In this document: in pieces, positions 9,099 through 18,140 of the stretch
How positions within the stretch are numbered: position 1 is the first letter of the stretch
How the letters are laid out: each line of letters begins with the position of its first letter
NCBI GenBank assembly: GCA_022451865.1
Contig: JAKUNM010000012.1
Coordinates: forward strand, 1 to 32,266
Source: Dehalococcoidia bacterium
Lineage (GTDB): Bacteria; Chloroflexota; Dehalococcoidia; UBA2979
DNA length: 32,266 nucleotides
Reading direction: 5' to 3'
The notes under the pieces: generated by a model
The model's input: only the letters and a program-made list of their open reading frames with translations
Told to the model about the DNA's origin: nothing
Databases searched by the model: none
Position numbers and translations under genes: made by a program

Positions 9099-10376
9099 TC
9101 AATTAATAGTCCCGTTCGTACGTAATTTTTCTATTTGTTCTATTGAATAACCAGCATTCGATAGAATTGATTCCGTGTCACGCCCTAAAGGTGGTGATGC
9201 CAAATTAGCTCTTAAAGGCGTTTTACTCATCTTTAGTAATGGACCAACTTGTCGTTGTTCACCGCTTAGATCATGCGTGAGATGAATAATGCCATCATTT
9301 TGAATAACTTGTTCGTCATCAATTAAATCCTCTGGAAAATTTAATGCACCATTAGGGACACCATGTTCAGTAAAAATTTTTCCCCATTCTTTGGTGGTTT
9401 TACTTTGTACATGTTCTTCTATTTTCTGTACTTCTTCTCGAGCTGATGAAACCCAGCTACTATCTTGGGGATTGAACTCCGGATCTGCCATCCCTAGGAA
9501 GTTGGTACCAAGAGCAGCTCGCACTTTTGTCCATAATGAACTTGAAAGCGCTCCCACTGCGATTGCACCGTCACGCGTACTATAAGGACGATAATAGATA
9601 TTTCCTTCAGACAATTGTGATAAAGGATTATGTGCGTCAATTAATTCAGGGTAAGAAGCTCCTTTTTCTTGGAGTTGATGGACATTTTCCATTCGTTCGT
9701 ATTTTAAAGTATCTGCTGCGGGTAAATCCATGACATGACTGCCTTGGAATGCTAGGGCTGTCTGTAATAAATTACTCTCAATGAGTTGACCCTCTCCTGT
9801 TTTTTCGCGGTGATACAAAGCTGCACATACTCCCCAGGCAATCGCAATACCGGTACCATAATCAGCAATAGGTGTTGAAGCGATATTTTTTGGAGTTCCG
9901 GTTACTGCATCATATTTTCCTTCATTGACCATTAAGCCTGATAAAGCCTGTGCGATTATGTCGTAACCTGGTTTGTCAGAGTTTGGTCCTTTTCTTCCGA
10001 ATGCAGTGTTATCGACATAGATCAGATCTTTACGGAAATGTTGGAGTGTCTCATAGTCAATATTTAATTTTTTTGGTACATCAGGTCTATAATTAATAAT
10101 AACTACATCAATTTCAGGTATTAGTTTGTGGACTACCTCTTGTGCTTCTAGGTGTTGTAGATTAAGAACGAGAGAGTATTTACCGCGATTTAATGATTGA
10201 AAATACTTTCCTTCACCAGGAATAAATTGATTAAAAACTCGCCAAGCTTCTCCTTCCGGAGGTTCTACTTTAATTACTTCGGCACCCATATCTGCTAAAT
10301 TTTGACAAGCAAAAGGACCGGCGATGATTTGTGTGAACTCGAGTACACGTATTCCTGATAGCGGTCCTTCTGCCAT
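9099..10376 (-). CDS. CaiB/BaiF family CoA-transferase
   Basis: GPLSGIRVLEFTQIIAGPFACQNLADMGAEVIKVEPPEGE, INYRPDVPKKLNIDYE, GYDIIAQALSGLM. ORF opens at 10397; ATG 10376 is the more likely start. Confidence 0.93.
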   Translation of the reverse strand: MAEGPLSGIRVLEFTQIIAGPFACQNLADMGAEVIKVEPPEGEAWRVFNQFIPGEGKYFQSLNRGKYSLVLNLQHLEAQEVVHKLIPEIDVVIINYRPDVPKKLNIDYETLQHFRKDLIYVDNTAFGRKGPNSDKPGYDIIAQALSGLMVNEGKYDAVTGTPKNIASTPIADYGTGIAIAWGVCAALYHREKTGEGQLIESNLLQTALAFQGSHVMDLPAADTLKYERMENVHQLQEKGASYPELIDAHNPLSQLSEGNIYYRPYSTRDGAIAVGALSSSLWTKVRAALGTNFLGMADPEFNPQDSSWVSSAREEVQKIEEHVQSKTTKEWGKIFTEHGVPNGALNFPEDLIDDEQVIQNDGIIHLTHDLSGEQRQVGPLLKMSKTPLRANLASPPLGRDTESILSNAGYSIEQIEKLRTNGTIN

Positions 10377-10410
10377 TTCTACCCTTTTTGATCTCATTAA
10401 TGGTTTTCTA

Positions 10411-10450
10411 AATGATACTCCAACAAGCTTAACCCTTGTAGAGTATCATT
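10411..10450. promoter_or_regulatory. Long inverted repeat in a divergent intergenic region (candidate operator)
   Basis: AATGATACTC (10411-10420) and GAGTATCATT (10441-10450) are perfect reverse complements, extended by one A/T pair. A nested ACAAG (10423-10427)/CTTGT (10435-10439) arm lies inside. Confidence 0.65.
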
Positions 10451-10490
10451 TTTACAGTTAGGTTAACCAATAATAATGATGGAGATACAA

Positions 10491-11000
10491 ATGATTTACG
10501 CAGAATCTATACCTGCTGAGCCATTCCTGAAGGCTATTCAATCGGTAGGTTTTACTGATGTGGTTGCTGTTCCAGATACACATCAGCGAAGTTTGATAGA
10601 TATTTTATCAAAACATGAAACCCCTCGCTTTATACAAGCAGCAACAGAAGATGAAGCTATTGCTATAGCTGCAGGACTTATTGTGGGAGGGCGTATCCCA
10701 CTTGTACAAATTCAGCATGCTGGACTTTATGCTTCGGTGAATCATTTACGAGGAATTGCTGAAGATGGAAGATTCCCTATGGTCTTGCTTATTGGCCTTT
10801 TGAGCCGTGATGCAGAATTACTTCCTCACGAGCATGGGGGATCGATGGTACGATTGGCACAACCATTACTCGATACATTTGATATTCCGCACTATCTGAT
10901 GGAAAAAGAAGACGATCTTAATTTTATTGAATTGGCTTATCAATCAGCTCTGGAACGAGAAGGTCCTGTTGCTTTATTGGTGGGTGTTGCAACTAGTTAG
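10491..11000 (+). CDS. TPP-dependent decarboxylase, N-terminal (pyrimidine-binding) subunit; sulfopyruvate/phosphonopyruvate decarboxylase alpha-like
   Basis: FTDVVAVPDTHQRSLID..., ATEDEAIAIAAGLIVGGRIPLVQIQHAGLYASVNHLRG. GGAG precedes ATG 10491. Confidence 0.85.
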   Translation: MIYAESIPAEPFLKAIQSVGFTDVVAVPDTHQRSLIDILSKHETPRFIQAATEDEAIAIAAGLIVGGRIPLVQIQHAGLYASVNHLRGIAEDGRFPMVLLIGLLSRDAELLPHEHGGSMVRLAQPLLDTFDIPHYLMEKEDDLNFIELAYQSALEREGPVALLVGVATS

Positions 11001-11008
11001 GTAACAAA

Positions 11009-11632
11009 ATGAGTGATACAAGACCCTCAAAGATATCCGTAGATGCTGCTCTTAATGTTTTGGATAAAAGACGTGAAGATCAAGTAGTTGTTTCTACAAT
11101 GACAGTAATGAAGCCATGGCGTGAAGAATTTGAATCAGATAGAGATTTGTTTTGTGTTGGATTTATGGGAGGTGCATCCACCTTTGGTTTAGGTGTCCAG
11201 TTAGCACGCCCTGATGTGCCTGTTTGGATTTTTGATGGTGATGGCTCTTTAGCAATGCAATTAGGCTCTCTTCTAACGATAGCTAATGCTGCACCAAGAA
11301 AATTTTTGCATATTGTTTTCCATAATGGAATTTATGCAACTAGTGGTGCACAGCCTGTTTTGGCTGAAGGTCGTATGTCATTTGCAGAAATGGCCAAAGG
11401 TGCAGGGTATGCAGAAGCAGTTCGTTTTGATGATATTGAATCTTTCGAATTAGCTCTGGACGATTTATTAGAAGTCGAAGGACCTGTCTTCGTTGAACTT
11501 CTTACAGAACCTACAGGTGAATCATTTAAATCACCTAATAATCCACCCGTGGTTCATCCTGAAGGAGAAAGAGCACTACCCTCGGCCCTTGCTAGTAGAT
11601 GGCCAATAGTCAATGAATCTTTGCAGGAATAG
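11009..11632 (+). CDS. TPP-dependent decarboxylase, C-terminal (pyrophosphate-binding) subunit; sulfopyruvate decarboxylase beta-like
   Basis: TPP motif IFDGDGSLAMQLGSLLTIA...HIVFHNGIYATSGAQP. Starts 8 bp after the alpha subunit. Confidence 0.87.
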   Translation: MSDTRPSKISVDAALNVLDKRREDQVVVSTMTVMKPWREEFESDRDLFCVGFMGGASTFGLGVQLARPDVPVWIFDGDGSLAMQLGSLLTIANAAPRKFLHIVFHNGIYATSGAQPVLAEGRMSFAEMAKGAGYAEAVRFDDIESFELALDDLLEVEGPVFVELLTEPTGESFKSPNNPPVVHPEGERALPSALASRWPIVNESLQE

Positions 11633-11658
11633 CTAAGAATGTTCAATCTCAACTATGT

Positions 11659-12249
11659 CTAATTAACTTCGATTGTTGCTTTTTCTAAAAGAAGTCCTGA
11701 CTCAGCAGTTGGTTGTCCACTTTGTGATCCGTATGACTCTAATTGCTCAAGTGCCTCGAAACCATCAACAATTTCTCCAAAAATTGTATGTGCACCATCA
11801 AGCCAAGGTGGTTCTACAAATGTAAGGAAAAATTGACTACCGTCAGTTCGTGGACCTGCATTTGCCATGCTGAGCAATCCAGGACGATCATGTTTCACCG
11901 ATGGGTCAAATTCTCCAGCATATTGGTAGCCAGGACCACCTGTCCCGCTTCCTAATGGACAGCCGCCTTGTGCCATAAATCGTGTAATAACACGATGAAA
12001 GTTAAGGTCATCATAAAAGCCTAATAGAGTTAGATAAATTGTGCTTGTGACATGCATAGGAGCCACTTCAGGTAGAAGCTTAATTCGTATATCACCACAG
12101 TTAGTATTCAATTGCCAATAGTATGTATTTTCACTATCAAAAGTTGCTACAGGAGGTATGGTTAGAGTTGTTTTCCAATTGGATTGGTTTTTATCGATTC
12201 CTTGTGAAGCAATGAAATCATTGATTGTTGAAATTACCTGTTCTGACAT
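11659..12249 (-). CDS. Peptidyl-prolyl cis-trans isomerase, cyclophilin type
   Basis: NFHRVITRFMAQGGCPLGSGTGGPGYQY, LLSMANAGPRTDGSQFFLTFVEPPWLDGAHTIFGEIVDG. Confidence 0.95.
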   Translation of the reverse strand: MSEQVISTINDFIASQGIDKNQSNWKTTLTIPPVATFDSENTYYWQLNTNCGDIRIKLLPEVAPMHVTSTIYLTLLGFYDDLNFHRVITRFMAQGGCPLGSGTGGPGYQYAGEFDPSVKHDRPGLLSMANAGPRTDGSQFFLTFVEPPWLDGAHTIFGEIVDGFEALEQLESYGSQSGQPTAESGLLLEKATIEVN

Positions 12250-12387
12250 TATAAAAACCTCCTTGGTTCTCCGAATAATAATAAAAAATAATAATTCTTA
12301 AGGCTAATAGGTGAAAAATTTTCTCTGAAGGTATAAGTTTACCCTATATATATCGAATTAATGAATTTCGGTGGAAGTTAGGTTCTT

Positions 12388-13515
12388 ATGAGTATCCGTG
12401 GAAAAGCTGCCATAGTTGGGTTTTATGAAGTCCCAACTCGTAAAGAAATGCCAGATCGGACAACATTTGGTTTGTTAGCAGAGGTAGCTCGGGGGGCTAT
12501 TTTGGATGCTGGCTTAAAAAAAGATGATATTGATGGTCTTATTACTCCTGAACAATTTAATTCTCTCACTGTTGCCGAAGCTCTTGGTTTGCAACCTCGG
12601 TTTAACGTTTCTATGACTACACACGGTGCTAGTGGAGCTACTTCTATTGCTACTGCAGCAGAAGCTATTGCTGCAGGCGTAGTTGATTATGTACTTTGCG
12701 TTTTCGGTGAATCAAGGCCACGATCAAGTTCTCGATTACGTAGTGTTGCTGAAGCTCGTGATTCATTACCTCCTCGTAGCCGCACTACAGAATGGGAAGT
12801 TCCATATGGACCAGTAATTGCGATGAACGGTTGGTATGGCCTTATGAAGCAGCGTCATATGTTTGAGTACGGTACAACTCAAGAGCAGTTTGCAAAGATG
12901 GTAGTCGACCAGAGATTCAATGCTTCAAAAAATGTTAATGCAGTTTGGTATGAAGAACCCGTGACTATGGATGACGTACTTAATTCTCGCTTTACTAACG
13001 ACCCTTTACATTTATTAGAAAGCGTTATGCCTTGTTCAGGGGCGCATGCTGTGATTGTTACTTCTGCTGAACGTGCAAAGGCATTACCTAATCCCCCTGC
13101 GTACATTCTGGGAGTAGGAGGCCCGGCAACTCGTCATGATATTATTTGGCATGATGAAGATATGACTACTACTCCAGTAGTTGATTCTGCTCCAACAGCG
13201 TTGCAGATGGCTGAAATTAATATTAATGAAGTTGATCTTGCTCAGTTTTACGATTGTTATACCATTCTCGCAATGGCATGTTTAGAAGATGCTGGTATTG
13301 TTCAGAAAGGGGAAATTGGACCTTTCTATCAAGATACAGATACCACATTTAATGGGACTTTTCCCATTAATACAGATGGTGGGCAGATTGGTGCCGGGCA
13401 GACAGGTGGTACTGGTGGCGGTTTTCGCCATGTTGTCGAGGCTACAAGGCAAGTAATGGGTAGAGGTGGAATTCGCCAGGCTTCTAAAACAGATATATGT
13501 ATGGTGAATGGCTGA
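12388..13515 (+). CDS. SCP2/lipid-transfer-type thiolase (acetyl-CoA acetyltransferase-like), apparently truncated at a TGA
   Basis: MSIRGKAAIVGFYEVPTRK, ITPEQFNS..., NINEVDLAQFYDCYTILAMACLEDAG, GGQIGAGQTGGTGGGFRHVVEATRQVMG. The frame stays open after the TGA to TAA 13570-13572. Confidence 0.87.
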   Translation: MSIRGKAAIVGFYEVPTRKEMPDRTTFGLLAEVARGAILDAGLKKDDIDGLITPEQFNSLTVAEALGLQPRFNVSMTTHGASGATSIATAAEAIAAGVVDYVLCVFGESRPRSSSRLRSVAEARDSLPPRSRTTEWEVPYGPVIAMNGWYGLMKQRHMFEYGTTQEQFAKMVVDQRFNASKNVNAVWYEEPVTMDDVLNSRFTNDPLHLLESVMPCSGAHAVIVTSAERAKALPNPPAYILGVGGPATRHDIIWHDEDMTTTPVVDSAPTALQMAEININEVDLAQFYDCYTILAMACLEDAGIVQKGEIGPFYQDTDTTFNGTFPINTDGGQIGAGQTGGTGGGFRHVVEATRQVMGRGGIRQASKTDICMVNG

Positions 13516-13601
13516 GGAGGCTCTTCTAGCGTCATGTGTACGCTCGTCCTTGGTTCAAGTGCGACACTGTAAGAAAGAATAAGTGAAAGAAAGTTATTAA
13601 T

Positions 13602-14039
13602 ATGTCAGAAGAAACTACTCAATATAAAAAACCACTTCCTCGTCCACCAGAACCTGAATTGACAGCGCCATTTTGGGAAGCTGCAAAGCGTCATGAACTT
13701 ATACTTCCTCATTGTACACAGTGTGATAAATTTTTTTGGTATCCACGTGAGGCATGTCCTCGTTGTTTACAAAGTGATTGGTCATGGGTTGCTGCAAGTG
13801 GTAAAGCTAGACTTCATACGTATACAGTAGTACGTCAACCCGCTAATCCTGCTTTTGCAGAAGATGTTCCCTATGCTTTTGCTGTAATACAGCTCGCTGA
13901 AGATGTGCGAATGATGTCTAATATAGTTGAATGTGCTATTCCCGAAGACTTAGAAGTAAACATGCCTTTAGAGGTGGTTTTTGATGATATTGATAATGAT
14001 TGGACATTAGTAAAGTTTAGACCAGCCTCTGAAAACTAG
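13602..14039 (+). CDS. DUF35 / Zn-ribbon OB-fold acyl-CoA-associated protein (thiolase partner)
   Basis: LPHCTQCDKFFWYPREACPRCLQSDW rubredoxin-like Zn ribbon followed by an OB-fold (ASGKARLHTYTVVRQPANPAF). Adjacent to the thiolase. Confidence 0.9.
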   Translation: MSEETTQYKKPLPRPPEPELTAPFWEAAKRHELILPHCTQCDKFFWYPREACPRCLQSDWSWVAASGKARLHTYTVVRQPANPAFAEDVPYAFAVIQLAEDVRMMSNIVECAIPEDLEVNMPLEVVFDDIDNDWTLVKFRPASEN

Positions 14040-14040
14040 T

Positions 14041-14397
14041 CTAATCGCCTAATCCATATTCCTTATAAAAACTTTCAATATCTCCTGTGATTGAGTGAAG
14101 AAATTCAAAATCTGCATCTTTGGCCATCATTGCATCTACATCTGTATCCCCAATATGTAAATAATGTTCAGCCTCGAACTTGGAGCGAACATCCAGTAAC
14201 TGTTGTTTGAGTACTGTAAATTGCATAGGGACATTGTGCTTTTCCCATAGATTTTGTTGATAACTAATGGGGCGATCTGAGCAACTACCAATTAAAAATC
14301 CCAATTCGTGTGCTTGACGTACTATATCTAAAGTTATTACTCCAGGAGGATCACCAACCTCTAAAGTACCGTCGATATCAAAGCTAATCAGCTTCAC
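14041..14397 (-). CDS. Compact capless HAD-superfamily hydrolase
   Basis: FDIDGTLE (motif I), SCSDRP, YLHIGDTDVDAMMAKDADFEF (motif IV). Likely GTG or TTG start; ORF opens at 14433. Confidence 0.72.
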   Translation of the reverse strand: MKLISFDIDGTLEVGDPPGVITLDIVRQAHELGFLIGSCSDRPISYQQNLWEKHNVPMQFTVLKQQLLDVRSKFEAEHYLHIGDTDVDAMMAKDADFEFLHSITGDIESFYKEYGLGD

Positions 14398-14448
14398 CAA
14401 GATTTCATCTCCTTGTTCTTTATTCATAAACACTATTATTGGAAGCTC

Positions 14449-15657
14449 TTAGTCGCGACTTTTATCTCTATCAATTTTTAATTGTGACCGTTGCACACTG
14501 AAGACATATAACACAATTCCTAAAATAGGTAATATGCCGACAAGATAGAATCCAAATGAATATGATGTTGCATTCACGATAAAGCCGAGCAGTATTCCTC
14601 CGAACACTGCTCCTATATCCCACGCAAGAGTATAAGTCGCCATTGCTGATCCTCTTGATGAAGCAGGTGTGTTATCTATAATAATTGACATGATGGAGAC
14701 TTGTACTGATCCTAATGCGAATCCAGCTATAGCACCTGCCAAGAGCATTGTTATTTGAGATTCCGCACTTGCAAGTATGAAAAATGCAAGTGCTCCAGAT
14801 GATAAAGCTGGTAATATTACTTTTGTTCTTCCATACCGATCCCCCATAAATCCGCTGCTGAAACGAGAAATTAGTAAAGTAAATCCCCACACTGTGTAAA
14901 ATAACCCGGGGTTACCTAGTTCTCTCTCCAGTGAGAAAAGCGGAAGAAAAGCACCTGTTGCTCCCACAGTAGTCGTCATCATTACAAAAACAAGTGCAGG
15001 AAGTAATGCAGTTTTTGAGATCCACTCGCGTTTTTTCCAAGGAGTTTTGTTTTGTTTTGACAAAATTGGAGGATCTTTGTCGAGGACAAAAATTCCCGTA
15101 AATAAAGCCAATCCTGCAGCACATGCACCTAGTAGAAAAGAGATTTCATACGAACTATTGAGAGCAATTAGTACTGCTATGGGTGGGGTATAAAGTTGTG
15201 CAATTGCATTCCCCCCTTGGTAGGTGCCAATCCCTAATCCTCGCTGCTTTTCTGGGATATGACTTGCGACTATTGCTAAAAGTCCAGTAGTAAAAGCTCC
15301 CATAGCGATTCCATGTGTGATACGAAACGGGATCATTAACCATGGGTCCAAACTGAGCCCGTATCCAATAAAAGCGATAGTAGTAGCAACACCACCAATT
15401 TTTACCCATGTTTCGCGTTTACCGCTATCAACCCAAACTCCAATGAGTGGACGTGAAATCATACCAGCAAGCCCATGTACGCCGACCACTATCCCCACAA
15501 TCCAATCTGGCTGCATGGCTAGTGCACTAGGTATATTTACAATTGATAACGCATAGGATACAAAGTAAAAATGAATCGAAAGTGTTGCTAATGAAAACTG
15601 GATCGTTTTGATCGTTTCCGGAGTTTTTTTCGTGCACTGTTGTGTTTGATTAATCAT
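14449..15657 (-). CDS. MFS transporter
   Basis: Approximately 12 hydrophobic segments with MFS loop motif GFMGDRYGRTKV and GVWVDSGKRETWVK. Confidence 0.88.
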   Translation of the reverse strand: MINQTQQCTKKTPETIKTIQFSLATLSIHFYFVSYALSIVNIPSALAMQPDWIVGIVVGVHGLAGMISRPLIGVWVDSGKRETWVKIGGVATTIAFIGYGLSLDPWLMIPFRITHGIAMGAFTTGLLAIVASHIPEKQRGLGIGTYQGGNAIAQLYTPPIAVLIALNSSYEISFLLGACAAGLALFTGIFVLDKDPPILSKQNKTPWKKREWISKTALLPALVFVMMTTTVGATGAFLPLFSLERELGNPGLFYTVWGFTLLISRFSSGFMGDRYGRTKVILPALSSGALAFFILASAESQITMLLAGAIAGFALGSVQVSIMSIIIDNTPASSRGSAMATYTLAWDIGAVFGGILLGFIVNATSYSFGFYLVGILPILGIVLYVFSVQRSQLKIDRDKSRD

Positions 15658-15712
15658 TATTATCCGATCAATGACTAATCATTTTTTGAATAGATAGCAT
15701 CCTCAAAAAATA

Positions 15713-16783
15713 TTAATGATTCGGGCCACGTTGCATTGGTTGTGGTTGCCAACGTTCAAGTGGCGAATTCTGTAGAACTTGAGGATTAACTGCGCTTCTT
15801 GGCCATTTGCCTTGCAAGACTAGAGCAATTTCTTGTCCTAGGCGTCTTCTCGTTTCTGGTAAAAATCTTGCAGTGGCTGATGCTACATGTGGTGTCACGA
15901 TTACATTATCCATTCTAAGTAATGGATTTTCTACATCAATAGGCTCATTTTCGAAAACATCTAAAGCAGCGCCAGCGATTTCACCTTTTTCTAGTGCCTC
16001 AATTAAGGCAGCTTCATCTTGACTAGGTCCACGACCAGCATTGATGAACATTGCACTGTTTTTCATCATTGCGAATTGTTCTGTAGACATAATTTTTCGG
16101 GTTTCTTCATTAAGTGGTCCATGATTCGATACAAAGTCCGATCGCATCAGTAATTCTGAGAAACTTACTGGTTCTACACCCATAGAAGTCATTTCAATTT
16201 CCGAGACATAAGGATCATAAGCTAAAATGTGAAACCCAAAAGGCTTTGCACGTCTTGCTACAGCTCTTGCAACATTTCCAAAAGCTATTAATCCTAATGT
16301 TTGTCCAAATAGTCTGGGGAAACTTCTTAAGTACGGATGACTATCAGTCCATCTTCCTGCTTGCATAAGATCACGCATTTCATAAAGGTGCCGATGTATG
16401 GCTAATAGAAGTGTCATTGTATGGTCTGCCACCTCTTCAATGAATACATCGGGGACGTTTGTGACGGGTATTCCGTGTTCGGTAGCAGCTTCCACGTCAA
16501 CTCTATCTGTACCTACACTACCGCAGCCAATAATTTTACAATTATTTAACCCTGCGATTATTTCGGCTGTAATATTTCGACCTCGTGCTATTACTGCATC
16601 TGCATCTTTAGCTAATTCAATAAATTCCGCATCTGATTCTGCAGGAATTTCAACTATTGAAGCTCCAACGGGTGTCAAATATTCTTCTTCAAAACTATAA
16701 TCATCAGCATTTAGATTAAAAGAAGCTCCTCCCATTAGTTCTGTTTCTTGCGGTTTTTGTACTGCAACTGTGAACTTTGGCAT
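15713..16783 (-). CDS. D-isomer-specific 2-hydroxyacid dehydrogenase (phosphoglycerate dehydrogenase-like)
   Basis: GCGSVGTDRVDVEAATEHGIPVTNVPD, INAGRG, ALDVFENEPI, VTPHVAS catalytic motifs. Confidence 0.9.
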   Translation of the reverse strand: MPKFTVAVQKPQETELMGGASFNLNADDYSFEEEYLTPVGASIVEIPAESDAEFIELAKDADAVIARGRNITAEIIAGLNNCKIIGCGSVGTDRVDVEAATEHGIPVTNVPDVFIEEVADHTMTLLLAIHRHLYEMRDLMQAGRWTDSHPYLRSFPRLFGQTLGLIAFGNVARAVARRAKPFGFHILAYDPYVSEIEMTSMGVEPVSFSELLMRSDFVSNHGPLNEETRKIMSTEQFAMMKNSAMFINAGRGPSQDEAALIEALEKGEIAGAALDVFENEPIDVENPLLRMDNVIVTPHVASATARFLPETRRRLGQEIALVLQGKWPRSAVNPQVLQNSPLERWQPQPMQRGPNH

Positions 16784-16956
16784 TTGATGCTCCTTTATTA
16801 TTAGCCTAGTTATGTTTTAGATTGTCACTATATACTGCAAATCAAATAAATATACTATCTACTACAAAAATAATTTTCTGACAGAGAAGATCATGAGATG
16901 TTATAGATACGATTAATAAGCTTGTATAAAGTAATTATAATACTTGGAGGGTATAA

Positions 16957-18123
16957 ATGCCTGAACCTATTGATGCATTTGGAAGATTAGGTACAGAAAC
17001 AGCTTTTGAAGTTCTTGCTCGGGCGCAAAAATTAGCTGCAGAAGGTAAAGACATAATTAATCTTGGTATTGGGCAACCTGATTTTCGTACACCTGAACAT
17101 ATAGTTAATGCTGGTAAAGAAGCGTTAGATGCAGGCGCACACGGATATACTCCTGCTGCTGGTATTCCTCAGTTACGTGACGCAGTCGCTTTTGATCTCA
17201 ATAAACGTCATGGTGTGAATGTTGATGCATCTTCTGTATTGATTACACCTGGTGCAAAGCCAGTTATGTATTTTGCAATTTTGCTTTTCGGTCAAAGCGG
17301 TACAGAAATAATGTATCCAAATCCTGGATTTCCTATATACGAATCTGTCATTAATTTTACTGGTGCAACCGCAGTCCCGATAGAATTGCATGAGAGTAAT
17401 GGATTTTCATTCGACGCTGATCAAGTCCTTGCAAAAGTTACAGAAAAAACAAGACTGATTATTCTTAATAGCCCTGGCAATCCTACTGGAGGTGTGGTTC
17501 CACGTGATCAAATCGAAAAATTGATTGCTGGTCTTGAAGCATACCCTGATGTAACTATTCTCAGTGATGAAATTTATAGTTGGATTCTTTATGGAGATCG
17601 TCAACATGTTAGCCTCTTACAATATCCAGAAATACGTGATCGTCTAATTATCATTGATGGTTGGAGTAAGACATATGCGATGACTGGCTGGAGAATTGGC
17701 TATGGGATTTGGCCTGAATCACTATTTGCACATGCCGAAAGATTAGCAGTTAATTCATATTCTTGTGTTAATGCAGTCACCCAGCATGCAGCAATAGCTG
17801 CTTTGGAAGGTCCTGATACAGATATTCATACAATGTTAACAGCTTTTAATGAGCGAAGAGAAATTATCGTTCGAGAGTTGAATAATATTCCAGGCTTTAG
17901 ATGTACTGATCCTGGAGGAGCTTTCTATGCATTTCCTAATATTGCACAAACAGGATTTGATTCCTCAACTTTACAAAAAAAATTACTTGAAGAAGTAGGA
18001 GTTGCAGTAGTTTCGGGTACTAGTTTTGGGAATATGGGTGAAGGCTATTTACGATTCTCTTATGCTGCGAGTACTGAAGAAATATTAGATGCCACTTCAC
18101 GCATACGTTCTCTTTTATCTTGA
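16957..18123 (+). CDS. PLP-dependent aminotransferase, class I/II
   Basis: IGQPDFRTPEHI, NSPGNPTGGVV, DEIYSWILYG, PLP lysine motif GWSKTYAMTGWRIGYG. GGAGGG upstream of the ATG. Confidence 0.94.
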   Translation: MPEPIDAFGRLGTETAFEVLARAQKLAAEGKDIINLGIGQPDFRTPEHIVNAGKEALDAGAHGYTPAAGIPQLRDAVAFDLNKRHGVNVDASSVLITPGAKPVMYFAILLFGQSGTEIMYPNPGFPIYESVINFTGATAVPIELHESNGFSFDADQVLAKVTEKTRLIILNSPGNPTGGVVPRDQIEKLIAGLEAYPDVTILSDEIYSWILYGDRQHVSLLQYPEIRDRLIIIDGWSKTYAMTGWRIGYGIWPESLFAHAERLAVNSYSCVNAVTQHAAIAALEGPDTDIHTMLTAFNERREIIVRELNNIPGFRCTDPGGAFYAFPNIAQTGFDSSTLQKKLLEEVGVAVVSGTSFGNMGEGYLRFSYAASTEEILDATSRIRSLLS

Positions 18124-18140
18124 TAGGAATAGTTGGTTAG

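Noticed and set aside
13550-13575. GGTTCAAGT resembling a tRNA T-loop
   Set aside because: No acceptor, D or anticodon stems can be assembled around it; it lies in the thiolase read-through tail.
14672-15409. Minus-strand ORFs 14672-14890, 14912-15124, 15155-15409
   Set aside because: Alternate frames inside the MFS transporter; composition is not protein-like.
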